Positions 8,331 to 18,322 are shown, counted from the stretch's first letter. The stretch: 64,000 nt of DNA from Paludibacteraceae bacterium (GCA_017503075.1 JAFVTU010000021.1:42437-106436), one strand, 5' to 3'. Notes: generated by a model from the letters alone, not told the origin. Translations and numbers: made by a program.

Positions 8331-9058
8331 TGAAGAGATATGGTATAATAGGCAATCCATTGGGACATTCGTATTCGGAGCGATACTTTACTGACTTGTT
8401 TGTACGAGAAGGGTTAGATGCAGTGTATCACCCCTATGCAATAGAAAGTATTGAGGAAGCGAAAGGTTTGTTGATGGAGTTGGACGGTGCAAATGTAACC
8501 TACCCCTACAAGGAAGCCATCATACCCTACCTACGCGAAGTGGACGAAGTAGCAAGACAAATCGGTGCGGTAAATGTGATACACAAAGGAAAAGGACACA
8601 ACACCGATTGGATAGGTTTTAGGGATAGTCTGGGAAGTATACTGACAACAGACGACAAGCGTGCGTTACTACTAGGCACCGGAGGCGTGAGCAAAGCCAT
8701 ACAATATGCATTGCAAGAGATGGGGATAGCATGTACGGTGGTGAGCAGGAAGGTAAAAGGCGAGAGGCGAGAGGTAATCAGTTATGATGAAGTGTATGAG
8801 GAGGTGATGGCAGCACATCAGATAGTGGTGAATTGTACGCCTCTGGGTATGCATCCACTAGAAGGGGAGATGCCAAAGATACCCTATGAATGGCTGACGG
8901 AGAAACATTTGCTATACGACTGCATTTATAATCCCGAAAAGACCCTGTTCTTGCAGATGGGAGAAAGACAAGGATGCAGGACAAAGAACGGTCTGGAGAT
9001 GCTACAAAAGCAAGCAGATGAGGCGTGGAAGATTTGGACGCTCGCAGAGCGAAAGTGA
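8330..9058 (+). CDS. aroE: Shikimate dehydrogenase
   Basis: A 242-residue protein reducing 3-dehydroshikimate with NADPH in aromatic amino acid synthesis. Signatures: GNPLGHSYS near residue 8, NVTYPYKEAI (catalytic Lys), NTDWIGF, the NADP-binding LLGTGGVSKAI and NCTPLGMHP, ending in NGLEMLQKQADEAWKIW. The loop after VVSRK contains KGERREV, encoded by the purine-rich word tract at 8752-8776; this replaces the usual short loop. ATG 8330 has GAGAGG just upstream and gives the family start. Confidence 0.93.
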   Translation: MKRYGIIGNPLGHSYSERYFTDLFVREGLDAVYHPYAIESIEEAKGLLMELDGANVTYPYKEAIIPYLREVDEVARQIGAVNVIHKGKGHNTDWIGFRDSLGSILTTDDKRALLLGTGGVSKAIQYALQEMGIACTVVSRKVKGERREVISYDEVYEEVMAAHQIVVNCTPLGMHPLEGEMPKIPYEWLTEKHLLYDCIYNPEKTLFLQMGERQGCRTKNGLEMLQKQADEAWKIWTLAERK

Positions 9059-9083
9059 GAGTTGAGAGATAAGTGATAAGTAT

Positions 9084-10148
9084 ATGAAAAAGTGTATTTT
9101 GAGTATTTTGGTTATGTGGGTGGCAATGATGTGCCACGCACAATTGGTCTTAGAGAATGAGGCTGCAGTGGTGTACTATATGCCTAAGAACGAAGTGGCT
9201 ATCACATTGCATTACACGGTAGTGGATGAGGAGCCTGGCATCTTCTATCAGTATGCTAAACGCTATTTAGGCGCACAGGAAGTAGTAACCGAAGCAAAGA
9301 GAAGTTACCTATTGACACATATAAGTACCGAGTTACTAACAGAAGCGGACATCACTCGCGCATATAAGGTAACTGCTGGTCAAGGTGTCAAAGAGCAGTT
9401 AATTACCCTAAGCGAGGATGGTAGGTTGTTGGGGTATGGTTTGGAGGGCGCAGCAGAGCCGTTATTGTTTAGCGGACTGACAGAGCCCTGTTGTTTAGAG
9501 GACGCGGCAAAGCCAAACTGTTTAGAGGAGGGAGAGTTGATGCCATTATTGGAGGAGCAATTTATGGCTAGTTCGACGATGAAGATGGCGGAAGGTGCTG
9601 CGAAATTGATTTATCGTATTCGTGAAACACGATTGAACTTATTGGCTTGTGAAGTGGAGCATATGCCTGCCGACGGTAAAGCGATGGAGTTAGTTTTGGC
9701 GGAATTGGATAAGCAAGAGCAAGCATTGGTGGAATTGTTTGTAGGAAAGAAGAAAACGCATATTCAATCCAAGACTGTTAAGTATTCGCCTGAGGAGTGC
9801 GTACAGAAAGCGGTATTGTGTAGGTTCTCAATGCACAATGGTGTGGTAGATGCAGATGACTTGAGTGGTGAGCCAGTGTACATAAGTGTAGATGCTACCC
9901 AAGAGATGGTACAAACGCTGATAGATGAGCAGAGCAAGATGCCAGCATTGTCGCAGTTGTATTACAACTTGCCAGGAGAGGCACAGTTGGTAATGGAGTA
10001 CAAGGGTGAAGAAATGGTCAATGAAAAGTACCAGATAGCGCAGTTGGGTGTGGCAATACCATTTGCAAAGCAATTATTTACCAGTAAGCAGAGTCCAGTG
10101 ATTAGAATTAATCCATTTACTGGAAACATCTTGTCTATTAAGCAATGA
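9084..10148 (+). CDS. DUF4831 secreted protein
   Basis: A 354-residue protein with a signal peptide (cleavage near CHAQ) and a sequence resembling the Bacteroidales DUF4831 family: VVYYMPKNEVAITLHYT, a glycine- and acid-rich middle, and a final NPFTGNILSIKQ. Residues about 127-150 contain an internal repeat (AEPLLFSGL, EPCCLEDA, KPNCLEEG) encoded by near-duplicate 27-30 bp words at 9456-9530, absent from a normal fold and probably an inserted word tract. Function unknown. The stop overlaps the next start by 4 bp (ATGA), which indicates coupling with the DUF4835 gene. Confidence 0.72.
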   Translation: MKKCILSILVMWVAMMCHAQLVLENEAAVVYYMPKNEVAITLHYTVVDEEPGIFYQYAKRYLGAQEVVTEAKRSYLLTHISTELLTEADITRAYKVTAGQGVKEQLITLSEDGRLLGYGLEGAAEPLLFSGLTEPCCLEDAAKPNCLEEGELMPLLEEQFMASSTMKMAEGAAKLIYRIRETRLNLLACEVEHMPADGKAMELVLAELDKQEQALVELFVGKKKTHIQSKTVKYSPEECVQKAVLCRFSMHNGVVDADDLSGEPVYISVDATQEMVQTLIDEQSKMPALSQLYYNLPGEAQLVMEYKGEEMVNEKYQIAQLGVAIPFAKQLFTSKQSPVIRINPFTGNILSIKQ

Positions 10149-11053
10149 AACGAATAGTATGGGTAATAGCCCTTTTGGGTAGTGTATGGAGTGTGTATGG
10201 TCAGGAGTTGCGCTGTACGGTGACAATCAACTCGGATCAGGTGCAAGGTAGCAACAAGGAGATGTTTAACACTTTGAAGCAAAGCATCGAGGAGTTTGTG
10301 AACACATCTCGTTGGACTAATATGACCTTTCAAGAGAAAGAGAAGATCGAGTGCAACATGTTGCTAGTGGTGAAGAGTGTGGAGAATGATATGTTGAATT
10401 GTGAGTTTACTTGTCAGAGTCGTCGTCCAGTGTATGGTACGAGTTATACCACCCCTACCTTGAATTTTAAGGACAACAATTTTGTATTCACCTATCAAGA
10501 GTACGACCGACTGGATTATCAGCAAAGTGTGTTTACAACCAATCTGACAGCTTTATTGGCTTATTACTGTTATCTGATTATTGGTCATGACATGGATTCG
10601 TTTTCCAAGTTGGGTGGTACGCCATATTTTCAAGCATGCGAGAACATTGTGACTGCGGCGCAATCGGCATCATTAGACAACGCTGAAGCTGCAGGATGGA
10701 AAGCATTTGAAAGCAATCGCAATCGCTATGCACTTATCAACAATTTGATGGATGAAGCGTTTAAGAAATATCGGATATATTACTATGATTACCACCGTCA
10801 TGGTTTGGATGAGATGGTGAACAATGTAGCTAATGGTCGTGCGCGTATCGCAAAAGATATTAAAGTACTGAAAGAGGCATACAACGCAAGACCTGCCACT
10901 TATGTAATCAACGCTTTCTTAGACGCAAAGTCCGATGAATTGGTGAATATATTTAAGAAAGGTACTAGCGAAGAAAAGAAAATGGTATATGAATTGCTGA
11001 TGGACATTGATCCTACCCGACAAAGCACATATGACGAGATTAACCGTGACTAA
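10145..11053 (+). CDS. DUF4835 periplasmic protein (PorD-type, T9SS-associated)
   Basis: A 302-residue protein with signal peptide (VYGQ cleavage) and the DUF4835 pattern: ELRCTVTINSDQVQGSNKEMF, TNLTALLAYYCYLIIGHDMDSFS, GGTPYFQACENIV and MDEAFKKYR. From memory, this family is annotated as type IX secretion protein PorD in many Bacteroidota; that role is plausible here because the window encodes T9SS cargo (55675-63703), but it is inference. Coupled to the DUF4831 gene. Confidence 0.78.
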   Translation: MKRIVWVIALLGSVWSVYGQELRCTVTINSDQVQGSNKEMFNTLKQSIEEFVNTSRWTNMTFQEKEKIECNMLLVVKSVENDMLNCEFTCQSRRPVYGTSYTTPTLNFKDNNFVFTYQEYDRLDYQQSVFTTNLTALLAYYCYLIIGHDMDSFSKLGGTPYFQACENIVTAAQSASLDNAEAAGWKAFESNRNRYALINNLMDEAFKKYRIYYYDYHRHGLDEMVNNVANGRARIAKDIKVLKEAYNARPATYVINAFLDAKSDELVNIFKKGTSEEKKMVYELLMDIDPTRQSTYDEINRD

Positions 11054-11080
11054 TAAATAGCAAATAAATAACAAAACAAT

Positions 11081-13606
11081 ATGAATATTTCGTATAATTG
11101 GCTCAAACGCTACATTGCGTTGAATGATTCTGCAGAAGAAGTAGCACAGGTTTTGACTTCCATCGGTTTGGAAGTAGGCAAAGTAGAGAATGTACAAACC
11201 ATCAAAGGCGGGCTAGAAGGTCTCGTAGTAGGTGAAGTAATCACCTGCGTAGATCACCCTAACTCCGACCACCTACATATCACAACTACGCGCGTGGCTC
11301 CCGATGCAGAGCCATTGCAAATTGTTTGCGGTGCACCTAACGTAGCAGCAGGTCAAAAGGTGATTGTAGCTACCGTAGGCACTGTACTCTACGATGGCGA
11401 TGAGAAATTTACCATCAAGAAAGGCAAGATCCGTGGCGAGGAGTCGTTGGGTATGATCTGTGCCGAAGATGAGATTGGTGTAGGTACCAGTCACGAAGGC
11501 ATCATGGTACTCCCTGCCGACACTCCAGTAGGTATGCCTGCTAAGGAGTATTTCGGCGTAGAAGACGATACTCTCATCGAGGTGGACATCACACCTAACC
11601 GTGCAGACGGTGCTAGTCACTATGGCGTAGCACGCGACCTATATGCATACTATCAAGCCAAAGGTGTGAATGTTGCATTGGTTAAGCCAAGCGTTGAGGA
11701 TTTCAAAGTAAATAGCAATGCATTGCCTATCGAAGTAGTGGTAGAAAATGCTGAAGCATGCCCTCGCTACACGGGCGTGAGTATCAAAGGCGTAACGATC
11801 AAGGAGTCGCCCGATTGGCTCAAGAAAGCCCTCAACACCATCGGTATTCGCCCTATCAACAACGTGGTGGACGTGACCAATTTCGTACTTCACGAGATGG
11901 GACAAGCACTCCACTCTTTTGATGCAGATAAGATCAAAGGCAATAAAGTGATTGTGAAGAACGCTACCGAAGGTCAGAAGTTCGTGACCTTGGACGGTGT
12001 AGAGCGTACCCTCTCAGCAGCAGACTTGATGATTTGCAATGCAGAAGAGCCAATGTGTATAGCAGGTGTATTCGGTGGACAAGACTCTGGTATCAGCGAA
12101 ACAACTACTAACGTCTTCCTTGAGAGCGCATACTTCGACCCTGTGAGCATTCGCAAGACCGCTCGCCGTCATCAACTATCTACCGATGCAAGTTTCCGCT
12201 ATGAGCGTGGTTGCGACCCAAATAATACACTCTATGTACTCAAGCGTTGCGCATTGCTCATCCAAGAGGTAGCGGGTGGAGAAATTGCAATGGAGATTGT
12301 AGATCGCTGCGCTGTAGATGGTAGATCGGCTACGCCTGTAGATGGTAGTAAAGTGTTTGCGCCATTCCCTGTTGAGTTAAACATCGACCGCGTAAATGCA
12401 TTGATTGGCAAAGAGTTGGGTGAAGAGTTGATAGAGAAGATTCTTCGTGCGATGGAAGTTGATATATATAGCAAAGAAGGTAAAGTATGGCAGTTAGGCG
12501 TGCCTCGCTACCGTGTAGACGTACAACGCGAATGTGATGTAGTGGAGGATATTCTCCGCATCTACGGCTACAACAATGTAGAGTTCCCTGAGAAGTTAAA
12601 TACTTCTCTCAGTTATAATCCAAAGCCCAACCCAGTGGCATTGCAGATTCGTATATCCGAGCAACTTACTGCTCAAGGGTTCAATGAGATATTGAACAAC
12701 TCACTCACCAAAGTATCATACTATGAGCCATTGGAAGGATTGTCGTTGGCTACCTGCGTGAAGATCATGAACCCACTGAGCCAAGACTTGGGCGTGATGC
12801 GTCAGACCTTGCTCTTTGGTGGACTGGAGAGTATTCAACGCAATGCAAATCGCAAGAACGCCGACCTGAAGTTATATGAGTTTGGCAACTGCTACCATTA
12901 CAACGCACAGAAAATTGCAGATAGACAAGCCAAAGATCCTCATTGGACATATGATCCTCTTTATGCATACTACGAAGAGCCACACTTGGCATTGTGGTTG
13001 ACAGGTAACAAATCTGCACAATCATGGGTGCAAAAAGAGGAGAAGACTAGCTTCTACACCCTGCATGCATATGTGAACAATGTGCTCCGTCGTTTGGGCG
13101 TGAATATAGCAAACTGCACACTCGAGCCACAGGAGAATGAGTTATGCGCCGACGGTATGGCTATCAAAGCACCTAACGGCAAGCAGATAGGATATATGGG
13201 TATCGTAAATGGCAAATTGCTCAAGGCATTCGACATTGACAATCCTGTTTATTATGCCGACTTGGATTGGAACATGCTGCTCAAACTCAACAAGCAATAC
13301 AAACCAGTAATCAACGACCTGCCTAAGTTCCCAGAGGTGAAACGCGATTTCGCACTCCTCGTGGACAAGTCGGTGAAGTTCGCTGATTTGGCTAAAGCCG
13401 CCTTGGCAGCAGAAAAGAAACTGCTGAAGGCAGTCAACCTCTTCGATGTGTACGAAGGCAAGAATCTCGAAGCAGGCAAGAAGAGTTATGCACTATCATT
13501 CATCCTGCAAGACACAGAGAACACCCTCAAAGATAAGCAAATCGAAGCCATCATGGCGAAACTGCTCAAGACCTTCGAGGAGAAATTCGGAGCAAAACTG
13601 CGTTGA
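11081..13606 (+). CDS. pheT: Phenylalanyl-tRNA synthetase beta chain
   Basis: An 841-residue protein with the bacterial PheT layout: MNISYNWLKRYI N-terminus, tRNA-binding domain (CVDHPNSDHLHI, IVCGAPNV), B3/B4 editing domain, B5 domain (about residues 410-490), the degenerate catalytic-like domain (LPKFPEVKRDFALLVD) and a C-terminal anticodon-binding fold (FDVYEGKNLEAGKKSYALSF). It works with PheS, which is not in the window. The DNA uses noticeably more C-ending codons than neighbouring genes, as expected for a highly expressed gene. Confidence 0.97.
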   Translation: MNISYNWLKRYIALNDSAEEVAQVLTSIGLEVGKVENVQTIKGGLEGLVVGEVITCVDHPNSDHLHITTTRVAPDAEPLQIVCGAPNVAAGQKVIVATVGTVLYDGDEKFTIKKGKIRGEESLGMICAEDEIGVGTSHEGIMVLPADTPVGMPAKEYFGVEDDTLIEVDITPNRADGASHYGVARDLYAYYQAKGVNVALVKPSVEDFKVNSNALPIEVVVENAEACPRYTGVSIKGVTIKESPDWLKKALNTIGIRPINNVVDVTNFVLHEMGQALHSFDADKIKGNKVIVKNATEGQKFVTLDGVERTLSAADLMICNAEEPMCIAGVFGGQDSGISETTTNVFLESAYFDPVSIRKTARRHQLSTDASFRYERGCDPNNTLYVLKRCALLIQEVAGGEIAMEIVDRCAVDGRSATPVDGSKVFAPFPVELNIDRVNALIGKELGEELIEKILRAMEVDIYSKEGKVWQLGVPRYRVDVQRECDVVEDILRIYGYNNVEFPEKLNTSLSYNPKPNPVALQIRISEQLTAQGFNEILNNSLTKVSYYEPLEGLSLATCVKIMNPLSQDLGVMRQTLLFGGLESIQRNANRKNADLKLYEFGNCYHYNAQKIADRQAKDPHWTYDPLYAYYEEPHLALWLTGNKSAQSWVQKEEKTSFYTLHAYVNNVLRRLGVNIANCTLEPQENELCADGMAIKAPNGKQIGYMGIVNGKLLKAFDIDNPVYYADLDWNMLLKLNKQYKPVINDLPKFPEVKRDFALLVDKSVKFADLAKAALAAEKKLLKAVNLFDVYEGKNLEAGKKSYALSFILQDTENTLKDKQIEAIMAKLLKTFEEKFGAKLR

Positions 13607-14157
13607 TGACCAATCTCCTCTCACATATCGCCGTGTTTGCTTCTGGCACTGGTACCACGCTGCAAACGTTGATTGATCAGCAAACGCAGCGCGGCTACTA
13701 CATTGCATTGGTAGTTACCAATCGCGAATGTCCAGCCATAGAGCGAGCCAAACAGGCAAATATCCCTACTCTACAATCAAAAGACTGGACTGAGATTGAC
13801 AATGCACTAACTGGTCATCATATCCAATTGATTGTATTGGCTGGTTACCTTGCCATCATCCCAGAGTGGATATGCACAAAGTGGGAAAAACGCATTATCA
13901 ATATCCATCCATCGCTCTTGCCCAAACATGGTGGCAAAGGTATGTATGGAATGCATGTGCACGAGGCAGTATGGAAAGCAGGGGAGAAGGAAACAGGGTG
14001 TACAGTACACTACGTCAGCGCAGAGATAGATAGCGGCAGTATTATCGCTCAGTCGGTAGTGGAGGTTAAAGAAAGTGACACTCCCAATACTATTGCACAA
14101 CGTGTACAAGCAGCCGAAAAAGTGTTACTCCCTCGCGTGATTGGGGAGTTAATCTGA
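13606..14157 (+). CDS. purN: Phosphoribosylglycinamide formyltransferase
   Basis: A 183-residue formyltransferase of de novo purine synthesis (GAR to FGAR with 10-formyl-THF). Visible motifs: FASGTGTTLQTLID (substrate loop), VLAGYLAIIP, INIHPSLLPKHGGKGMYG (catalytic Asn/His) and TGCTVHYVSAEIDSGSIIAQ (catalytic Asp). The ATG overlaps the pheT stop (TGATG). Its 3' end overlaps the converging pnuC gene by 9 bp. Confidence 0.95.
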   Translation: MTNLLSHIAVFASGTGTTLQTLIDQQTQRGYYIALVVTNRECPAIERAKQANIPTLQSKDWTEIDNALTGHHIQLIVLAGYLAIIPEWICTKWEKRIINIHPSLLPKHGGKGMYGMHVHEAVWKAGEKETGCTVHYVSAEIDSGSIIAQSVVEVKESDTPNTIAQRVQAAEKVLLPRVIGELI

Positions 14158-14829
14158 TTTATTCTTGATGTTTTCCAGCGATTTAGTCCATTGGATGTAA
14201 CCATACACACAGTTAGCACACCAAAATGCATACTGCGCTGCCATGCAATAGTTTGCGGCGCGCAACCACATCACCAAAGCTAGTATATCTACGATCAACC
14301 ATAAGTACCATTGCTCGCGGTACGCCATTACCATCAATATTTGTGCAGCAATAGCAGGCACCGTCGTGAACGCATCCAAATACGGTTGCGGGTCGTCTGT
14401 ATATTGCTGTAAGAGCCACCCTGTGAACACCGATAGCAATACGACAGCCACAATCAAGAACGGGAATACATTTTTGGACAAACGGCGTGTATGTACCTGC
14501 AATGTATTACTATTCATGCGCCTACGCCAACAATAAACGCCATAAATCATGGTAATAAAATAGTAGATATTGATAGCTATCTCAGCATAGAAATGCTCAA
14601 CGCAGCATAAGTAGGTATAAGTGATTACTTGTGCAAAGCCAAACACAAAAGTAAGTATGTTTCCTTGCGCCCCAAGTACGACGGAGCATATGCCCAACAT
14701 GCCACTGACCAAAGCCAGCGGGCTATGGGGAGCTATGAAATAAACAACAAGTTGCACGATCAAGCCCAAAGCAAGAAACCACCAAGTAGCTTGTGAGATA
14801 AACAGTATGGAACTACTTCTTCTTGGCAT
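14149..14829 (-). CDS. pnuC: PnuC-type nicotinamide riboside transporter
   Basis: A 226-residue membrane protein with about seven helices. The glycine-rich GMLGICSVVLGAQGNILTF, FGFAQVITYTYLCC, YYFITMIYGVYCW and YREQWYLWLIVD segments match PnuC, which takes up nicotinamide riboside or related vitamins by facilitated diffusion with intracellular trapping. The first 16 residues come from overlap with the upstream gene's end; a start near SSSILFIS is also possible, but no other ATG fits. Confidence 0.85.
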   Translation of the reverse strand: MPRRSSSILFISQATWWFLALGLIVQLVVYFIAPHSPLALVSGMLGICSVVLGAQGNILTFVFGFAQVITYTYLCCVEHFYAEIAINIYYFITMIYGVYCWRRRMNSNTLQVHTRRLSKNVFPFLIVAVVLLSVFTGWLLQQYTDDPQPYLDAFTTVPAIAAQILMVMAYREQWYLWLIVDILALVMWLRAANYCMAAQYAFWCANCVYGYIQWTKSLENIKNKSD

Positions 14830-16699
14830 TCTTACTAGTCAAAGCTTTGGGTTTGGACAAAATTTGTGGTTTGGCTAGATGATCAAACACTTCTTCAAAA
14901 TCCCAGTTGGCACGTAGCTTGAGTTTTTTAGGATAGTAGTAAATTGGCTCAGGTTGTTGCAATAGCAGCCAGTCGCCAGTAGTCCATTTCCCATCTCCAT
15001 TCTGGTCGATATACAAGCGCAGATAAAAAGTAGCCGGCTTAAGATATTGGAACAATGCTCCATCTGCACTAGCAGGCAATTCCTTAAGCACCTTCTCTTT
15101 TTCATCTAGTAATTGGATGCGTGCAAGAGGATCAAAAGCTGCCATCTTAACGCGCAAAGAAGAATAATCGTTCTTAGATTTTAGTTTTATATTTTTCTGA
15201 ATACTATCGTTGCTAGCCCCATAAATATCAATACAAGCTGCAGAGTCAATCTTGAGCAGGTATGTCTCCTCTGGCTGTAGGTTAGCAATAATATACAACA
15301 TCATCGCGAGGGAGTCGCTGCGCAGAATTTCGAATGACATAGGATGCATGAGAGTATCCACCTTGTGCGACAGGTGAAAGAGCGAATCATGGATATCTGC
15401 TATAGGAAAAGCAGAAGTAATACGAATCGTATCAAATATATCAAATGATGCAGAAGCATTGGTTCGGAGTTCTAATTTACGTTCGCGTTTCTTCCGCTCG
15501 ATGGCTTCGCGAGCTTTGTCAGACATACGAGGACGACGGTAGACAGCCAAGACGGTATCCGTCTGTGGAATTAGATTATAAAGCGAATCTGTGACTAAGT
15601 ATTGCATTTGCATATAAATGCTATCCATACTAATGGCAATGGAGTCTGTAAGCCAATAGGTGATTGTATCAAAGTTTTGTGACGCTTGAAAAAGGCAATA
15701 GTTGGTGAAATTTACCCATGCCGAATCATTGTGCAATGAGTCCACTTCGCTAGGGCGCAAAGCTTGAATCATAGGCATTGAGTCTTGAGGCGCTGAGAAG
15801 ATTAAGGTAAATGCATGTTGCTCATCACGACGTATCCCTTGAAAGTAGCGACGCTGTTTACTTTCCTCAAAATACCATAGCACCAACGAATCAGGGTAGA
15901 AATGTGTAATAGAATGGTGTAAGATAGAGTCCGGTAATCGAGTGAAGAGCGTATCTCCAGTAATGGAATCAAGAGCAAGCGTATCGCGCCATAGAGTATC
16001 ATAGTGTAGTTTTATATCAAATGACGGCGTGATGACAGAGTCATAGAAAGCTAAGCCCTCACCAGGTTGGTATATGAAATCACGGCTGATATCATTGAGA
16101 GCATAGAGGCGATAGCTACCAGGTTGGATGTTGTGAATAACGAAGTTCCCCTCGGAGTCAGTACGCGTGACACGTGCAAAAGGAAGGGCACTCAAAGCTG
16201 AATCTGCCATATTACGATGGATACCGACCAAGACAGCCGGTTTAGGGCTTAGTGTAGCCGCATCATAAACCGTTCCAGAGATGGCGAGAGAGTCAATATA
16301 GTCACCTGTAGAGAAAGCAAAAACATATCCTTCTAATGGTACTTTCTCATTATAATCGCAGATAGCCGCTCCAAAATTGATTGTATAGGTAGTAGAATCT
16401 TGTAAATCCTCTTGAAATATCACAGATAACGTCTTGCCAATGGCTTTCACCTCAGGTGCATTTTGCTGAGGTGGCGAGATGAGGACATTATTTTGAATAT
16501 CATCCAATTGAATGTATTCGTCAAAGGTTACCTCTATTGTTTTACCTTTAAATGCGAGCATTCCGTTGATAGGCAACTCCTTGAGTACCTTTGGAGGAAT
16601 CGTGTCACGAGGCCCTCCCTGAGGTCCTTGTCCGCGATTAGCACATGACGCTATTAAAAGCATCATCATAACGACTATGTATAGGTATCTTTTATTCAT
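14813..16699 (-). CDS. Ig-like domain lipoprotein
   Basis: A 628-residue predicted lipoprotein: the signal peptide ends in the lipobox LLIASCANRG. Directly after is GGPRDTIPPKVL, then a Big_5/Ig-like domain (ITVTFDEYIQLDD-type pattern, LSVIFQEDLQDSTTYTINFG, up to about residue 130), a carboxypeptidase-like module (GNFVIHNIQPGSYRLYAL near 190) and a long beta-rich tail. It ends with a Lys-rich tail. This family is widespread in Bacteroidota, of unknown function and probably surface- or periplasm-exposed. ATG 16699 is preferred to TTG 16708. Confidence 0.82.
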   Translation of the reverse strand: MNKRYLYIVVMMMLLIASCANRGQGPQGGPRDTIPPKVLKELPINGMLAFKGKTIEVTFDEYIQLDDIQNNVLISPPQQNAPEVKAIGKTLSVIFQEDLQDSTTYTINFGAAICDYNEKVPLEGYVFAFSTGDYIDSLAISGTVYDAATLSPKPAVLVGIHRNMADSALSALPFARVTRTDSEGNFVIHNIQPGSYRLYALNDISRDFIYQPGEGLAFYDSVITPSFDIKLHYDTLWRDTLALDSITGDTLFTRLPDSILHHSITHFYPDSLVLWYFEESKQRRYFQGIRRDEQHAFTLIFSAPQDSMPMIQALRPSEVDSLHNDSAWVNFTNYCLFQASQNFDTITYWLTDSIAISMDSIYMQMQYLVTDSLYNLIPQTDTVLAVYRRPRMSDKAREAIERKKRERKLELRTNASASFDIFDTIRITSAFPIADIHDSLFHLSHKVDTLMHPMSFEILRSDSLAMMLYIIANLQPEETYLLKIDSAACIDIYGASNDSIQKNIKLKSKNDYSSLRVKMAAFDPLARIQLLDEKEKVLKELPASADGALFQYLKPATFYLRLYIDQNGDGKWTTGDWLLLQQPEPIYYYPKKLKLRANWDFEEVFDHLAKPQILSKPKALTSKNAKKK

Positions 16700-16701
16700 A
16701 A

Positions 16702-17334
16702 TCAACAACTTGTGATCAACGGTTTTATTTCATATCCATTAGCTTGTAACCACTTGATTATTAAAGGAAGCAAGTGCAACATTCTATCTCGTGATTTGAG
16801 CGAATCGTGCAAAACAATGATACTACCATTGCGGGTGTATCGTTTGACAACTGATAGCATTTTTTCCACCGAATATGATGGATTGTAATCGTGTGTAAGC
16901 ACGTCCCACAAATAGATACTATAGCCCGCTTGTAGCAAAGCCCGTTTTTGTGCTAAACGCATTCTGCCATGCGGCGGTCGAAAAAGTTTAGTTTGTAGTA
17001 CTTCAGCAGCATGCTTGACATCAGCTATATAGTTATCGGTGCAAGATTGGCAACCGCGCATATGGTGGTAGGTATGATTTCCTATGGTATGTCCTTCAGC
17101 ACGCACACGAGCCAACAACTCAGGATAACGTTCTGCATTTTCTGCTACCATAAAAAAGGTGGCTTTGACATCATATTGAAGAAGGATGTCTAACACTTGT
17201 GGTGTACACTGGGGAATTGGACCATCATCAAAGGTTAGATATACGACCCTCGACGATGGTTTCATTCGCCATACAACTCCTCTATAGAGGCGTTGCATCC
17301 ATGTTGGGAATTGATATAATAGTCTAATAAGCAC
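16702..17334 (-). CDS. Polysaccharide deacetylase (NodB homology)
   Basis: A 210-residue NodB-type metal-dependent deacetylase. Motif 1 YLTFDDGPIP, motif 2 HTIGNHTYHH (metal-binding His), motif 3 LFRPPHGRMR, motif 4 YLWDVLTHDY and motif 5 IIVLHDS are all present. An N-terminal hydrophobic arc (MLIRLLYQFPTWMQRLYRG) may anchor it. The likely substrate is peptidoglycan or an N-acetylated glycan; which one is unknown. It is followed by the Ig-like lipoprotein gene after 2 bp. Confidence 0.9.
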   Translation of the reverse strand: MLIRLLYQFPTWMQRLYRGVVWRMKPSSRVVYLTFDDGPIPQCTPQVLDILLQYDVKATFFMVAENAERYPELLARVRAEGHTIGNHTYHHMRGCQSCTDNYIADVKHAAEVLQTKLFRPPHGRMRLAQKRALLQAGYSIYLWDVLTHDYNPSYSVEKMLSVVKRYTRNGSIIVLHDSLKSRDRMLHLLPLIIKWLQANGYEIKPLITSC

Positions 17335-17362
17335 CTAACAGTAGCATCGCTAAACACCATTC

Positions 17363-18322
17363 TCAATCCCCCCAAGCCAATGCTGAGGCACCTAATACCG
17401 CGGCATCTGCCTCTTTCAAATCTGAGAAGAGCACTTGCACCTTGTTGCGCCACAAAGGAAGCACGTTGTCATTCATAGCCTTCTCTACAGGGTCTTTGAT
17501 CCAATGACCAGACTTAGTCAAGCCACCAAACATCACAATTGCCTCTGGTGCACTGAAAGCAATGAAATCTGCCAATTGCTGACCCAGAATAGTGCCTGTG
17601 TAGTCAAAAATCTCTTTGGCTACTTCGTCACCTTGTTCAGCAGCATCATATACGTCTTTTGAGGTAATAGCATCGATGTCAAGATTGCGAAGCACGGTTT
17701 CCTTAGTAGTAGAAGAGATAATCTCTTTGGCTGTACGCGCTACACCAGTAGCCGAAGCATACGCTTCAAGGCAACCTTTCTTGCCACAATTACATGGGCG
17801 ACCAGCTTCGCCACGCACAGCGCAGGTGTGACCCAATTCGCCAGCAAAGCCATCATGACCATATACCACTTTGCCATCTACTACGATACCCGAACCTACA
17901 CCTGTACCCAAAGTAATCATGATGAAGTTCTTCATACCACGAGCAGCACCATAGGTCATCTCACCCATAGCAGCTGCATTGGCATCATTGGTAATCTTAC
18001 ATGGCAAACCAAAACGATCTGACATAATTTGTGCAAATGGAATAGATTGCCACGGCAAGTTCATAGCACCTTCTATCATACCTGTATAATAGTTACCATT
18101 AGGTACGCCAGCACCTATGCCACGCACTTGTTCAAAGCCACCTAATGGCTCAATTATCTTTTCTGCTTCTACATACAATGCATTCACATAATCATTAATA
18201 TCAGTAAATGATTGAGTTTTCACTGATGTTCGTGCCAATACATGACCGCGTGCATCTACGACGCCCAATACGGAGTTGGTTCCTCCCATATCAAGGCCTA
18301 TTACATAGGGTTTCTTTTGCAT
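17363..18322 (-). CDS. ROK-family sugar kinase (glucokinase-like)
   Basis: A 319-residue ROK kinase: phosphate-binding IGLDMGGTNSVLGVV, substrate loop ITNDANAAAMGE, MITLGTGVGSGIVVDG, GELGHTC and the zinc motif CNCGKKGCLEAYAS. It lacks the N-terminal helix-turn-helix of ROK repressors, so it is an enzyme, most likely glucokinase or a related hexokinase. It lies downstream of an FHS-type sugar transporter on the same strand, which suggests uptake and phosphorylation of one sugar. Confidence 0.9.
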   Translation of the reverse strand: MQKKPYVIGLDMGGTNSVLGVVDARGHVLARTSVKTQSFTDINDYVNALYVEAEKIIEPLGGFEQVRGIGAGVPNGNYYTGMIEGAMNLPWQSIPFAQIMSDRFGLPCKITNDANAAAMGEMTYGAARGMKNFIMITLGTGVGSGIVVDGKVVYGHDGFAGELGHTCAVRGEAGRPCNCGKKGCLEAYASATGVARTAKEIISSTTKETVLRNLDIDAITSKDVYDAAEQGDEVAKEIFDYTGTILGQQLADFIAFSAPEAIVMFGGLTKSGHWIKDPVEKAMNDNVLPLWRNKVQVLFSDLKEADAAVLGASALAWGD

